From Neurospora tetraspora (lineage: Eukaryota > Ascomycota > Sordariomycetes > Sordariales > Sordariaceae): a stretch of DNA of 64,000 nucleotides. A program made the translations under genes and the position numbers. The notes below the pieces were generated by a model. That model saw only the letters and a program-made list of their open reading frames with translations. It did not search any database and was not told the DNA's origin. Position 1 is the stretch's first letter. Every line of letters starts with the position of its first letter. The stretch lies in assembly GCF_033439725.1 (NCBI RefSeq), contig NW_026944384.1:186001-250000 (forward strand), read 5' to 3'. This document shows positions 35,111-46,657 of this stretch, piece by piece.

Positions 35111-35780
35111 TTTTAATATTAATTTCGGCGGTAATAAGTTTTAAAATTTTTTTTTTTAATAATTTCTACCCTTTCTTTACTAATTTATAATCAGATAGAA
35201 ACCGATTGTTGTATTTATTTTTAACGATATATTTTACGATGGAATGAAAGACTTCCATTTGTTTTAAATATTATATTTCCTTAATTTAGGATATAATTAA
35301 TATATAATAATTATTCGAAGTAATTTTATTATTTTCGAATTATATAATAGTTCTAACATCGGTATTGGTAGCGTAAAGGTCCTAATATTAGGTATTAGCG
35401 AAGTAGAAGAGAAATATGTTTTTAATAGTATAGTTACTATAATTCGATTTGAGAAAATCTTTTTTGCCCTAAAATTTAATATTAATTTATTTTCTATAAT
35501 TTGATTTTTTAACTACAATTTAAATATAATTCTATTTAGAAACTACTAGCATATTATGAAAGCCGGTATAAGTATCCAAACTAACCCCTTCGGTATTTTC
35601 TTTATTTTATAAATTATTAATATTATTTAATAAATTTTAGTTTTTTGTTTAATTAATTTAAGAATGAAATTTTAGTACGACCGTATAGGGTAATTAAGCG
35701 AAGAAAATTTTGTTAAAATATAGGATATAGTTAGCGGGATGAAAGATATATAATAGTATTATATATATAAATTATACGTT

Positions 35781-36011
35781 TGTCACGGGTCTACTAGGTT
35801 ATGCACGGTAGTAGGGGTGGAACAGAGCTTAAGATTGTTAACAAAGAGGAAAAGGTCTGCAGGCCTAAATAGGTCTGTAGAGACATAACTGTATATTAAA
35901 ATAAATAGGTAGCCTAATTGGCAATAGCTAACTACGGAGCATACCTCGGCCCGAACAGGCTTAGCCAGGCCTACAACCGGGCACCATATCCCTAGGCGCT
36001 AGCCTTTTATA
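35781..36011 (-). repeat. 3' LTR of the nested gag-only element
   Basis: On the plus strand it begins TGTCACGGGTCTACTAGG and ends TTTTATA, where the other copy has ATCACA. This copy and the one at 37722 have accumulated different transitions, consistent with independent RIP hits. Confidence 0.88.
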
Positions 36012-37034
36012 TTACTCTCCTACTCCCTCTCCCCGCATGTATAAAAATAAAGATAATAAAAATTATTATATATAAAGAATCCCTGGAATCGATAAGCGGT
36101 TTATAACTGTACCATAATCCTCTACGTTAAATACTCCTAAACCAAATACTCTAAATAACACGATTACAAATAAATAAAACGACGTAGACAACTAGAATCT
36201 CACTACGGCCAACGCAAAGAGCCTACGCATATCGCACCCGTCCTGAAAGTAAGCCCCCGGGAACTGTTAACCTCAATACCTATATTATACACGTACGCGG
36301 CCGCTAGAGCGAGGGAATAAATCTTCCCCTATACGCATTTCCAAATCACTATATATAATCCAGCCCATCTATCCGTATAAACCTTCGTCTTAACTATCCT
36401 ACCGATAAGGCGTTATAGCGAAACTACCTAATTAAGTAAAAGTCTTTTTATAACCCTCCTTCTTATAGGAACCGTAACGAGGCTTTAGTATGATTTTAAT
36501 ACAATTTCTACCGTTAATACCTATAAAGCAACACTATACAATTTCTTCTCACGGTAGTTACAACTATATATTTAACGTATTATAATCCTATATCGGTTAT
36601 AAATAGAGGCTATTATTCAAAAATTCCGGGGAGCAACGGTTTTAACCCTTTCCTCTTAAATAAAGTCTTTCTAGGCCGATTCTCACTCCCCTAAGTAGTT
36701 TCCACTCGTTATTATAAATCTCGTTATTATTAAAGTCCCTAACCAATTCAACGTAGGTAGCCTATAATTATACGGCCTTGCCCTTACCCTTATTCGAAGG
36801 ATACTCCTTTACTTAGTATACTTAGGAACTACAGCCTATATAGCGGTTCTCCTTCTTCTACCTTTATCGTTATTTAAGTATAATAATCCTAGTACCGTTG
36901 CCTCTTAATAGACTACTACGTTTCCTTACTCTTATTGTTCTCGTGGCGCCAATCTATATAGGATTACCAGCGTTTATAGCCCTAGAAAGATAATTGTTAC
37001 TATTAAGATGGCGAAAGGATTTTAGTAGTTTTAG

Positions 37035-37290
37035 CTAAGTATCTAGGGCTTTTAGGCGCTCCTTAAAGCGATCCTTCCATTCTTAGTTAATATTATTCTT
37101 TAGAATGGCAATTTTGGCGTCGTTTGGCTACGTAGAAGCGCCGGCTTTGTAGAGAACGTTCTCGAAGCGAAGGAGGAATTTCGTTATCAGCTCCTTTATA
37201 TTAGCTTAGAAAGTATCGAAAAATTCCTAACTTGCACGCTTATCTACGTTCGGGTCGCCGTACGCAAAATAGATCTTCTGGAGAAGGCGG
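37035..37290 (-). pseudogene. Decayed Gag of the nested element
   Basis: On the minus strand one frame reads YFAYGDPNVDKRAS, stop, EFFDTF, then KELITKFLLRFENVLYKAG and later AKIAILKNNIN, stop, EWKDRFKERL. This matches the layout of fungal retrotransposon Gag proteins, in which a GDPN-type motif precedes an F-x-x-F-x-x-L helix with a small-residue turn. The stops are TAG at probable Gln/Trp codons. The remaining interior (36036-37034 and 37291-37721) has the same decayed character. Confidence 0.65.
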
Positions 37291-37721
37291 TCAGAGGAAC
37301 GGTTAGAGGGCTATTTAGCGAACGGGAATAGCTCGATCTTAATAGACGGTGAAAGGCTAGAGTAGAGGTAATGAAATTAGCCCTCTAGATTACTAATAGC
37401 GTAGCCGTTTGTATACAACTTCGTTTCGGCGTTGTAAATCTAAGCGTCGACCTTTGGGGTAGTCCCTATAAATTTGTTAAGATGTGGGAGGATTAGCTTC
37501 GGGGCTACAGATTTAACAGTAGCGAATTCGGCGACGAGGGCGGAGATTGAAACAGTGAATTGCTATTGGCGTTTAGCGGCGTTTTAGGCCTAAGGGATAG
37601 AAGCTATAGCGATAAGAAAAGAGGAGTTACAAAGAAGAAAAAGGCTGTATAGACAATCAAGGGCTCTTAAGGCAGACGAAAGCAAAGCATTTAGAAGGAT
37701 TTAAAAAGAGGGTTAATAATA

Positions 37722-37952
37722 TATTACGGGTTTACTAGGTTGTATACGGTAGTAAGGGTGGAATAGAGTTTGAGATTGTTAATAAGGAGGAAAAGGTCTG
37801 TAGGCCTAAATAGGTCTGCAGAGACATAGTTATATACTAGAATAAATAGGTGGCTTAGCTGGCACTGGCTAACCAGGGAGCATACTTCAGCCCGAACAAG
37901 CTTGGCCGGGCCTGCAGCCGGGCACTATATCCCTGGACGCTAGCCTATCACA
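37722..37952 (-). repeat. 5' LTR of the nested gag-only element
   Basis: It begins TATTACGGGTTTACTAGG on the plus strand and ends CTATCACA. It is the same length (231 bp) as its partner and is followed directly by the target duplication ACGTT. Confidence 0.88.
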
Positions 37953-39497
37953 ACGTTAAAGGCCGGATAAAAAGAAATTTATATTATAGTAAATTTAGAT
38001 AGGCCGAATATATATTAAATATAATCTATATAAATATCTACGGGTGTTTTAATATTATTAGGTATTGTAAAGAATACTATTAGAGTATACTAGTTAATAA
38101 ATATAGTAAATTGAATAGTTTATTAACTATGAAAGATAAGGTAAGAATTTAGTAATTTATTTAATAGTTTGTATATATATTAGCAATAAGGGAACTTTAA
38201 AAAAAGAAATACTACGTTATTTATTTCGATAGGGCTTAAAAATTTAATGGTAACGAATTTATCAAATAGGCCGTTAAGCAAAGGACGTAAATCGAAAAGT
38301 AAATAATTAAATAATATTAATTAAACGATATAGTAAAAAGTTTAAACTTCTATTTATAAGAATAACGTTTGCTTACTATAATTAAAAGGAATATTCCAAA
38401 GAGATTTTAATTAGAAATCCCTAAAACAATTAACTATGTTAAAAATAGAAGCCCTTATTTAACCTTTAATAAAACGCATTTTAAACTAATCTATAAATAA
38501 AGATTAGACGTTAATAATATTAAAGGTATTAGTACTATAATTTAATATTTAATTCCGTAAGTAAATAGGAAGAAGATAGATAAAAAAGCGGTTAAATACG
38601 TACTTATTAGATTCGAAGGATATACGGTCTATATGTTCTTAATATTAAACGGTTAAGTGATTAAATTAAATAACGTTTATTTTAAAATAGAAAAGACCCT
38701 TATTAAATGTAGAATAATAAACGTAATTATATAAATCATTCCAAACCTAGACCGGATCCGACCCGACGTTATAGCGGCGGATAAAAGTAATTAAACTAAC
38801 GCTACAGTTCCGAATAAGGGTAGGCAAATAGGTTTTAAAAGTAAGTAAACGGATTATTCTAGTGGTAAATATATAGATCTATAAGATAATTAACCCCGGA
38901 CCCTGGACTAGGGTAAATAATTAATGAATCAGGGTAAACTAGGGGGTAATAAAAGTAAATAGGGATTCTCCAATTTACTATTTATAATTTTATTAATAAT
39001 ACGGTCTCTACCTTATAACCGTTAATAATAAAGGTCTATTATTAAACGAATTATACTAGTAAGATAACGGTAAATATTAAATGACCTTTCTTTAGGTACT
39101 TTAATAGTAAATAATGAGTTTGGAACCTAAACCGGCGCTTTATTAGGCTGTAATGTAGTATAAACGTAAATAACGCCTTTGCTACTAGCTTTTACCATTG
39201 AAGGATATTTGGAATTCTAATATCTATTAAGAAATAAAATTTTTAAATACCTTTATCCGATTTAATATTATATATTATATATTAGAGGGACGGATTTAGA
39301 GGAAGGAATTGAATTATTATAATTGAAGGAAATAAAAGAGAGCTTCTTTTAAGATAAGTAGTTAGGAATTATAATTAATAAATATAAATCTTTAATTAAA
39401 AATAATATATAGGAATTAGTAAATATGATACCGGGAATATACGTTTTATACGATAAGTAGGTTTATAAATTTCAAACGCGGGCTGAATAATAAAGTT

Positions 39498-39913
39498 AGA
39501 GAAAGTCTTTTCGCACCGCCATCATTGTCTTCAGACACCGCTATCCAAAATGTTTTTCAAAGTAACTCTACCGAAATAAGACCTTATGATTTATAAAGAG
39601 GCTTGTAATTTTTGTCTTCTTTTACTCTACCAAGCGATACTCATATTGTAATTATACACCATCTATAGCCTTAGTAATGTAAAAAAAAATTAAAGATAAG
39701 CCTAATTAACTTTTAATATTAAACTTTTGCTCCTACCGCGGGGGTAAAAAGGGGTATGAGGGAGATGTTGCCTTAGTAATATGAAACAAAAATCAACAAA
39801 TTTTCTGACCCTACTATTGTATTCGTAGATTCAAATTTGGCTAAGTTATACTTAGTTCAATTTTGGATAGCGGTGTCTGAAGACAATTATAGCGGTGCGA
39901 AAAGACCTTCTCT
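39498..39913. mobile_element. 416-bp terminal-inverted-repeat element (MITE-like) inside the Copia RT
   Basis: The left end AGAGAAAGTCTTTTCGCACC continues into CATTGTCTTCAGACACCGCTA. The right end is its inverse, giving terminal inverted repeats of about 60 bp with only a few transition differences. AAAGTT lies on both sides (39492-39497 and 39914-39919). Removing the element rejoins the RT frame. It is too short to encode a transposase. Its sequence is less AT-rich than its surroundings, so it may have arrived after most RIP or been too short to trigger it. Confidence 0.83.
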
Positions 39914-41424
39914 AAAGTTATTAGACGAAAGGTTTAACAATTAGTCTACAATTTTAAATAAATTGAACGCGTAGACTATTTTGAAACTTTTGTTTTTGTT
40001 ATTAAATTAATAAGTTATTAAATCCTATTTGCTATTATTATAATTCTAGATTTCAAAATTGAATAAATAGATATTAAAACCGCTTTCTTATATAGGAATA
40101 TAGAAGAGACGATTTATATAGAATAATTATTGGAATTTAACGAAGGATTAAGAGTATATAAATTTAATAAAGCATTCTACGGATTTAAATAAATACTTAG
40201 GATTTAATTTAATATATTAACGTTAGCGCTAAAAGACTTTAGCTATACTCCTATTATTATTAATTGTAGAATATTTTTTAATGATGACATTTTCGTAGCT
40301 ATTTATATAGATAATTTACTAATCGTAAGTAAAAATAAGGCTGAGATTTAGAATTTGAAGGATATATTAAACGAAAGGTTTTAAATACTAGATTTGGGTC
40401 CTTATTACTACTATTTTAATATTCGTATTACCTAGAACCGCCGGGAACGGATTATCTATTTTGACTAATAGGGGTATATCCATAAGATTTTTACTTAATT
40501 TAATATAATTTTATATAATTAAGCGGATATTCTAATAATAACCGACCGTTTTAAAAAAGTAGAGGAGAATTAGACTGCTAAGAAAATTAAAACTATTATA
40601 TTTTAATCCGCCGTCAGGTCCTTAATATACGTTATATTTATTATTAGGCTAGATATTACGTACGCTATATTAATAATTAACCGTTATATTATAAACTCCG
40701 CCAAAATATATTTCTAGGCGCTTAAGAGGATTGTTAAGTATTTTAAGGGTACGAAAAGTTTAATATTAATATTTTTACGGGAACTAAACCCTCTAGAAGG
40801 GTATTTAGATTTAAATTAGGTTAGTAATTACAATATTAGAAATTCTATATTTAATTTTGTATTTAACGTTAGTAGTAGATCGATTGATTGGAATTTAAAA
40901 TGATAATAAACGGTAGTTTTATTATTAATAGACGAAGAATATATAGGATAGATATTAGCGTTTAAGGAAATAATTTAATTAAATAAATTATATATAAAAT
41001 TTAATATTAATTTTCGAAGGGGAAGTAAGGCCAATAAAGTAACTATTATCTATTATAATAATTAGGGCGCTATAGTACTTACAAAGAACCCAATATAATA
41101 TTAAAAAATAAAGTATATTAATATTCAATAGTATTTCGTACGTAATAAGGTTGAAGATAGAACTATTAATTTTATTTATATACCGATAGAGGAGTGGATA
41201 GTTAATAGATTAATTAAATTATTTAAGATTTATTTTTACGTTTTAGAGATAGTATTGGCCTTATCGATAGGAGTAGGGTACTTAGAAGCTTCGAGGAGGA
41301 TATAAGTATTATTAATTTATTTACTAGCAAGGAGATAAATTCCTGTAATAGCGAGGACGAATATTAATAAGCCTCGTTGACAGATATAAAGTAAGGAGAA
41401 GTCTTAATACTATTTATATTTAGT

Positions 41425-41433
41425 AAAGGGGAG
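41425..41433 (+). other. Polypurine tract of the Copia-type element
   Basis: AAAGGGGAG directly abuts the 3' LTR start at 41434, as expected for the plus-strand primer of reverse transcription. Confidence 0.75.
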
Positions 41434-41638
41434 TACTAAATATTATAGATCTTTATAGTATTAAGCCTCATTAGCTTTGTGAGTAGAGCCTTATATATGT
41501 CGATATATAGGTAGATAAGGGTATTTAAGGGTAGATAAGGCAAGCGAGTATAAAAGGCGGTAGTTACATCGCATAGATCTAGCTTACTCTTATTGAATGA
41601 TATGGCTTTTCTCCCATTCTCTTACATACATTTTGACA
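41434..41638 (+). repeat. 3' LTR of the Copia-type element
   Basis: It starts TACTAAATATT (TG changed to TA) and ends TTTTGACA. TATAAAA is at 41549-41555. It is 205 bp, the same as the 5' LTR, but more RIP-mutated at its left end. Normal-composition genomic sequence starts right after it. Confidence 0.87.
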
Positions 41639-42560
41639 CCAGACCCTTTTTTGACCCACTTTTCCTGCTTGTACTATCATGTGTTTGACCGTCATCAACT
41701 TCGAGTCGTTCACTCAAAGATCTGGGACCAACAACAATCCAACACGGTGCGGGATCTATATTCGATCATGCCGTTCCCTCTTTTCCTCTTCGGGAAGACA
41801 GATGTTATTCTGTGTGCCAAAATGTCAACTTCGCAGCTGTTTACCCATTTCTCTCTATCTCTTCTGCCCAAGGGTGTTGCAGCCCTCACAGTCAGCTGGG
41901 CAATAAGTGCCTGAATCGGGTTGGTTTGGGGTATAAATAGGAAATTTCTTGAGGAAGGGGCTTTGCTTCTGCATCCTTTATTATAATGCGTGAGCGGGAA
42001 TGATCCAAGGGAACCGCTTTCAATAAATTCAGACGGAGTTCGGACCCGTATCACTTGCTGGTCTCTCAGAACGACCCGGAATGGCCTCTTCGGCATGACC
42101 AGTTACAAATACAACAAGCACCGGACTTTTCTGCAAGGAAATCATTTGGGTCACCTCCCATTTGCCAAGGGCAGTGTTAGGTCAAGCAGAAGATGGTATT
42201 ACCATTGTTGGTTAAATCGCGACAAGGAATTTGCCCGCCAAAGTCATTGTTCGGTTTCCATTCAGACGATTGCAGAGAGCGTGCACGCAGTACGCAGATT
42301 GAAATATAGCTTCCTGGATGTATGCGACGGACTGGAACATGCATGGCAGTGCAGTGTCCCTCGGCATCTCCCCGCAATAACATGAATTGAAGCAGGACAG
42401 CGGGCTGGAAGAGTAAGAAACGGTGCAAAGGAGTAAGAAGATGTGACATAGTACCTCTAGTAGGTACAGAATGAAAAGGAAGGAGTGAAGAAGGTCGTGA
42501 GTGAGTGTTCAGACTCAGTGCATAACAAAAACAAAAAGATTGAAGAGAAAAAGAAGAGAT
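41639..42560. other. Intergenic region right of the retroelement
   Basis: Overlapping short frames on both strands (longest about 130 aa) show no recognisable domain or splice-supported structure. Composition returns abruptly to normal GC. The five bases after the LTR are CCAGA. Confidence 0.5.
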
Positions 42561-42680
42561 TGCGCAGTCCAGGATTCGAACCTGGGTCGCTCGCATGATG
42601 ACATAGTCGTTCGATCACCTCTTGGAGTCCCGGCACTTGCGTTTGGGGAGCGAGAGTATTAACCACTATACTAACCGCGC
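42561..42680 (-). tRNA. Intron-containing tRNA, probably tRNA-Gly(CCC)
   Basis: Minus strand: acceptor GCGCGGT pairs with ACTGCGC; D arm GTAT-AGTGGTTA-ATAC; anticodon stem CTCGC/GCGAG; T arm CCAGG-TTCGAAT-CCTGG; discriminator A. The anticodon loop reads TCCCCA before an intron of about 48 nt at the standard 37/38 position, giving anticodon CCC (Gly) but with C instead of the near-universal T at position 33. The A box and B box are good, and a TTTTT Pol III stop (complement of 42548-42552) lies just downstream. The isotype rests on where the loop is set, so another reading is possible. Confidence 0.85.
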
Positions 42681-44513
42681 TTTTTGTTTGTTGAACGAGC
42701 CTCCGGGGGACCAGCTTATGAAGGGCCAGTGACGGTGGGCCTGGAAGGTGCGGTACGGCAGGTACGTAGGCGGATAGGGTACGTGTTACCCACCCCTGCT
42801 ACCTCGTCCGAGTCCCGTGTCGGATACGCCTAGGTGGCGTAGGCTTCCCGTCGCGGAGAAAGAAGGAAGGAAGGCAGGAGAGAAGGAACGTCAGGCGGGC
42901 ACGGTTCTTGGCAGTTAGCAACTGGCAACTCTGGCAAGAGACAATAATCTTAATGTGAAGGAAAATAGTGGCACTTTTGAACATTACATGGGAAGCCGAA
43001 GAGCATGCAGTCGCAGCTCTAGGGATGGGGGTTCACGTACACTACAAACAGATCATCACCGGCAAAGGGAGAACATGCGTCACACATCATGAAGGCTGGT
43101 ATCGAGTGGATTAGATATTGATGTGTCCAAACGCAGGACGTTGGATATACACCTGTACTGCACCTACCGAATAGGTAATCTCGGGAACTCAGAATGGCTC
43201 AGACGCAGGGTTGAATCAATACTCCTTCCAAGTTCCAAGCAACTTCCCTGTGATGGGGCCGGCGTCGCTGCATGCTGCTCTTGATGGTGGTTGCTGAATA
43301 AAAATGGGGCTCCTGTGGCGACTCAAAGGCGTAAGCGGTAATCGTGGAGTCTGGGTGGGATGCGCGCTCATTTGAGCAATTTTGGACTTTTGTCTTTTTT
43401 CTTTCTTTTTTGTCTTTTTCCCTTTTAAAGTGGGTCTATGAGCTTCGCTGGCCAATGTAAATGCGTGTTGGCTGCACAGTGCAAGCAGACTGCCCCTGCC
43501 CTTGCACCCACACGATCGACAAGCCACTTGAAACTTTATTGCGACTTCATTCAACACTCACCCTGTTCTCGTTCTTCATCAGTGAGCTATCAGTGACCCC
43601 TCTTCCGCTCCGTTGTAGCGCCATCGAAGTTCTCAAGACAACACACAACCTTCTTGCCCTCATCACACTAGTCTCACCACAGCATCCACAGGACTGCAAA
43701 TCACCGACACGCCAAACACGTCATCCGCTAGATCCAAAACGCGTTCATTCAAGATGTTTATGATCGTTGCTATCATCCGGAACTGGAGGGTTGACTGGCG
43801 TCGCGTCAGAGACGAAGCTATTCGGATGTTAAGGATATTGACCGGAGCGTTGTGAGCAGCCCGTCTCCTATCCCATCAGCACGCCAACCTTCTGAGCAAG
43901 GTTTAATACATTGTCGACTACTGTAAAAACATAATCTGATCAGGTCATCTTCCCTTGTAGAGGTAATGTCTTCTCATTCGATTCCACCTTCCTACATGGT
44001 AGTGTAGAAGTTTCCCGATGGTGTCAATCACCTGACGATGCCCTTTCAACCATCTCGACGTTTCTTGGAACGACGCAAACCGCACCTTCGCCCTCCATTA
44101 ATATACGCCTCATCACCAGCCAATCGGCGAACTTGCCCGCAATTTTCTCACGCGAGCCCGGAAGATAGATCGTGGAGACGGGTGACGACTGCCGTGTGCT
44201 CGGAGCCATACTGCCGAACAGGCTATCATACCCGATATTGGGTTGTATCTATCCCGGCAAAGTGGTTGGCCACAAGAATCGACGACACTCCATCACATAT
44301 CGTGATATATGGCAAGGTTGAAACCACCACGCAACATAGTCGACTCGTCCCGTCTTGGCATGCCCTGGATCTTGTTTTGTTTCCGGAGTCGGTCATATAG
44401 AAGGGGATCGCATGCCCACCGTGTTTCCCAGATTCTTCTGCTACCTCTCCTCCGGTTTCAAGGTCTCTCTATGTCATTTACCTATAGTTGCGGCAACCCG
44501 AGGACTCGACATA
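42681..44513. other. Intergenic region, nothing coding supported
   Basis: A pyrimidine tract at 43385-43432 (CTTTTTTCTTTCTTTTTTG type) is the most notable feature. Short frames on both strands lack motifs. The last few hundred bases should contain the promoter of the dehydrogenase-like gene at 44514. Confidence 0.5.
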
Positions 44514-46022
44514 ATGCGTCTGTTGAACATCTTCGCTATGACAGCGCCCCTTCTGGGTGCCGGTATGTTGATTTCCCTTCCTGTTTCCACCATGACAAGT
44601 AACTAATTCAAGTTCACAGATGTCCATGCTGAAATCGCAAAGCTCCCGCTCCCCAAGAGCTGCAGCGGCGTCCCCAAAATGCGCTACCAATACACCGTCA
44701 ACGCCGCCTGGACTGTCATGAAGATCGCCGGCAGCTTGAAGCAAGTACGAACCATCATCTGGGACACCGAAGGCAACATGCTCGTCCAGCAAAACACCAG
44801 GGGCATTTCTGTGCACACCTTTGGCGCCGATGGTTGCATCAACAGCACCAACATGCTCATCTCCGGCGGCGGTCTCAACCACGGCTTGGACTTGACCCCC
44901 GATGGCAAGACTCTCTACGCTTCCTCGGAGACGACGCTCTACAGCTGGGCGTACGATCCTCTCACTCGCAAGGTCAGCAACCAGAAGACGATTGTCAAGG
45001 GCATGTCGACGGGTGTACACTCGTCTCGTGCCGTCAAGGTTGTACCAGGTCAGCCGAACCTGGTCCTACTGCAAGTGGGCAGCAACTCCAACTTCGACAT
45101 GGCTGCACAAGAGCCGTCAACTGGTCGTGCTTGCATCAAGGTCTTTGATACGAACAATGTTCCCTCGGGTGGCTACAACTATAACACGCAGGGAGAGATG
45201 TTTGGGTACGGCTTGAGGAACGAGATCGGCTTTGTCCCTGATCCCAACGGTGTCTTTTGGGGCGTTGAGAACAGCGGTGATGTGAGTGATTCTCCCGTTT
45301 CCTTTTCTACCTACCTTCCTCCGGCCTCTTCTGACATCGTAATAGGACTTCATCCGCACCGAAAACGGCCAACGCAAAGACATTCACACCAACAACCCAG
45401 CCGAGAAGCTCAACAACCGTAAGCTCCTTTCCTTCCCACTCTTTCCTCACCCCCTTATTCCCAATAACGACTAACCCCCTCCCCTCCAGTCGGCGACCCC
45501 CGCACCGTCCGCAGCGCCTGGTACGGATACCCAACCTGCTTCTCAGTCTGGGACCCCTCCCCCTTCACCAACGGTCTCAAAACCGGCCAACACTTCGTCA
45601 CAGCTCCCAACTCCTCCTACAACGACGCCACCTGCAACGGCAAAGCCATTGCCCCCCGGCTCACCTTCCAAGCCCACTCCGCTCCCATCTGGAACACCTT
45701 CGACGACGAGGCCAAGAACATGTACATCACCTTCCACGGGTCGTGGAACCGGCAGCCGTCTACGGGATTTAAAGTCGTGCAGGTGCCCTTCACGAGGTTG
45801 GCGGATGGGAGTTATGATCCTGTTGCTCCCGCAGATAGTAGGACGGGGTATACGGATATCTTTTCAGCGCCAAATCCGGGGAGTTGCACGGCGAATGGAT
45901 TGACGCAGAGTAACTGCTTTAGGTTGACGGCTGCTAGTTGGGATCCAGCGGGACGGGGACTGTTTGTGGGGAGCGATAATAGTGCTGAGGGGGAGATTTA
46001 TATCTTGAGTCCGAAGTCGTGA
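44514..46022 (+). CDS. Secreted PQQ-dependent pyranose/sorbosone dehydrogenase-like protein (AA12-type)
   Basis: Four exons (44514-44562, 44620-45281, 45346-45418, 45490-46022) give 438 aa with consistent phases and introns of 57, 64 and 71 nt. The first 17 or so residues (MRLLNIFAMTAPLLGA) form a hydrophobic signal peptide. The body carries motifs of the six-bladed glucose/sorbosone dehydrogenase fold: RTIIWDTEGNMLV, NHGLDLTPDGKTLYAS, HSSRAVKV, GYGLRNEIGFVPDPNG, WGVENSGD and MYITFHGSWNR. Fungal proteins of this size belong to CAZy AA12, which oxidise sugars such as L-fucose or 2-keto-glucose with PQQ. Several known members also carry a cytochrome domain and a cellulose-binding module; neither is present here, so this is a single-domain form. 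Cys residues suit an extracellular location. Substrate is not predictable by eye. Confidence 0.88.
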
Positions 46023-46657
46023 GTGGGTTGTGCGGAAGGGGAAGACTGTTGGATGTAGATTTAATATGCGAATATCTGTCATTCTCGTTGATGGTTGTGG
46101 TAGAAAATTGATGTGACCTTTGGTGTGAGCCTCCGAGCCTTGTTTGGTCCACGTCAGTGACGCTGAGGCGTGCATCAATGCTACACGTCCATCCTCTCGG
46201 AGATATGGAGACGGTGCACAAGTCTGTAGCATCTGTATCCCATTGTGCATGTCCTTCGCTACCTCTATGTTGCAGTTCCCTATTTAGGGGTGTTTGTGTT
46301 GTACTCTGTTCAACATCCCGTCACACATATTGCCGTCTGGTCCCACAGAAAAGGGGTACCATGAGGAAGAGCCGCAGCTCACGCCTGTAGCGCTGTAGGA
46401 GAAGCCAAAAGGCTGAGCAGTGAGCACCGATATTCTCCCCCATTTAAACCCTAACTCGATTGGTGCACGTATAAGAAATGGTTGTACACGCGGAGTAAAT
46501 ACCTCTGAATGATTCATGGCAAGATATCGAAGCCCGTTTATTCCCACTGCTTTCCAGTCCTGACTAAAACCGCGAAGAAGAATCCAACGCTCATATTCAT
46601 CCAGTTCCCAGCTTCAAAAGACCTTCCTCGATACATGTACCTGTAGGTACCTCTACC
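46023..46657. other. Convergent intergenic region
   Basis: It lies between two convergently transcribed genes and should contain both 3' UTRs. No RNA gene or convincing frame. Near 46630 a short run ATGTACCTGTAGGTACCTC forms a small palindrome (GTACCT/AGGTAC). Confidence 0.5.

Larger units (their letters stand above)
35781..37952 (-). mobile_element. Complete non-autonomous gag-only LTR retrotransposon nested in the Copia element
   Basis: Two 231-bp LTRs (35781-36011 and 37722-37952) differ almost only by transitions. The flanks are identical, ACGTT at 35776-35780 and ACGTT at 37953-37957, a perfect 5-bp target duplication. A purine tract on the minus strand (complement of 36012-36035) and a minus-strand Gag relic fix the orientation. 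The 1710-bp interior has room for Gag only; no protease, RT or integrase is seen. It must have been mobilised by proteins of another element. Confidence 0.88.
35111..41424 (+). pseudogene. Copia Pol remnant (GAG-pre-integrase, integrase, RT, RNase H), interrupted twice
   Basis: Visible plus-strand pieces are: SEENFVKI-stop-DIVSGMKD (about 35700-35750, GAG-pre-integrase); after the nested LTR element, KFNGNEFIK (about 38238-38264, integrase core, expected NGxEF); RFEGYTVYM (about 38610); VLYDK-stop-VYKFQTR (about 39450, RT start); after the TIR element, ERVDYFETFVFVIK (about 39965, expected DYFETFAPVVK); IYIDNLLIV (about 40303-40330, RT catalytic YVDDLLIV, second Asp now Asn); RLDITYA (about 40649); DEEYIG (about 40930, RNase H expected EAEYIA). 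Gln/Trp codons appear as TAA/TAG. Frame continuity across both insertions shows they landed in a once-intact gene. Confidence 0.82.
16074..41638 (+). mobile_element. Copia/Ty5-type LTR retrotransposon, RIP-degraded and enlarged by nested elements
   Basis: Two 205-bp LTRs (16074-16278 and 41434-41638) align end to end with transition differences only, as RIP predicts. The primer site directly after the 5' LTR and the purine tract directly before the 3' LTR fix the plus orientation. Five-base flanks are CCAGC on the left and CCAGA on the right, a target duplication with one mismatch. Domain order Gag, GAG-pre-integrase, integrase, RT, RNase H (34.9-41.0 kb) is the Copia order. The span of 25.6 kb is several times a normal Copia, because a long stretch (about 17-33 kb, including a Helitron relic), a 2172-bp LTR element and a 416-bp TIR element sit inside. 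No long open frame survives; stops are mainly TAA and TAG. Confidence 0.87.

Noticed and set aside
41597-42096. Overlapping frames of 105-128 residues at the right edge of the retroelement
   Set aside because: One starts inside the 3' LTR and the other is on the opposite strand of the same bases; no domain is visible in either.
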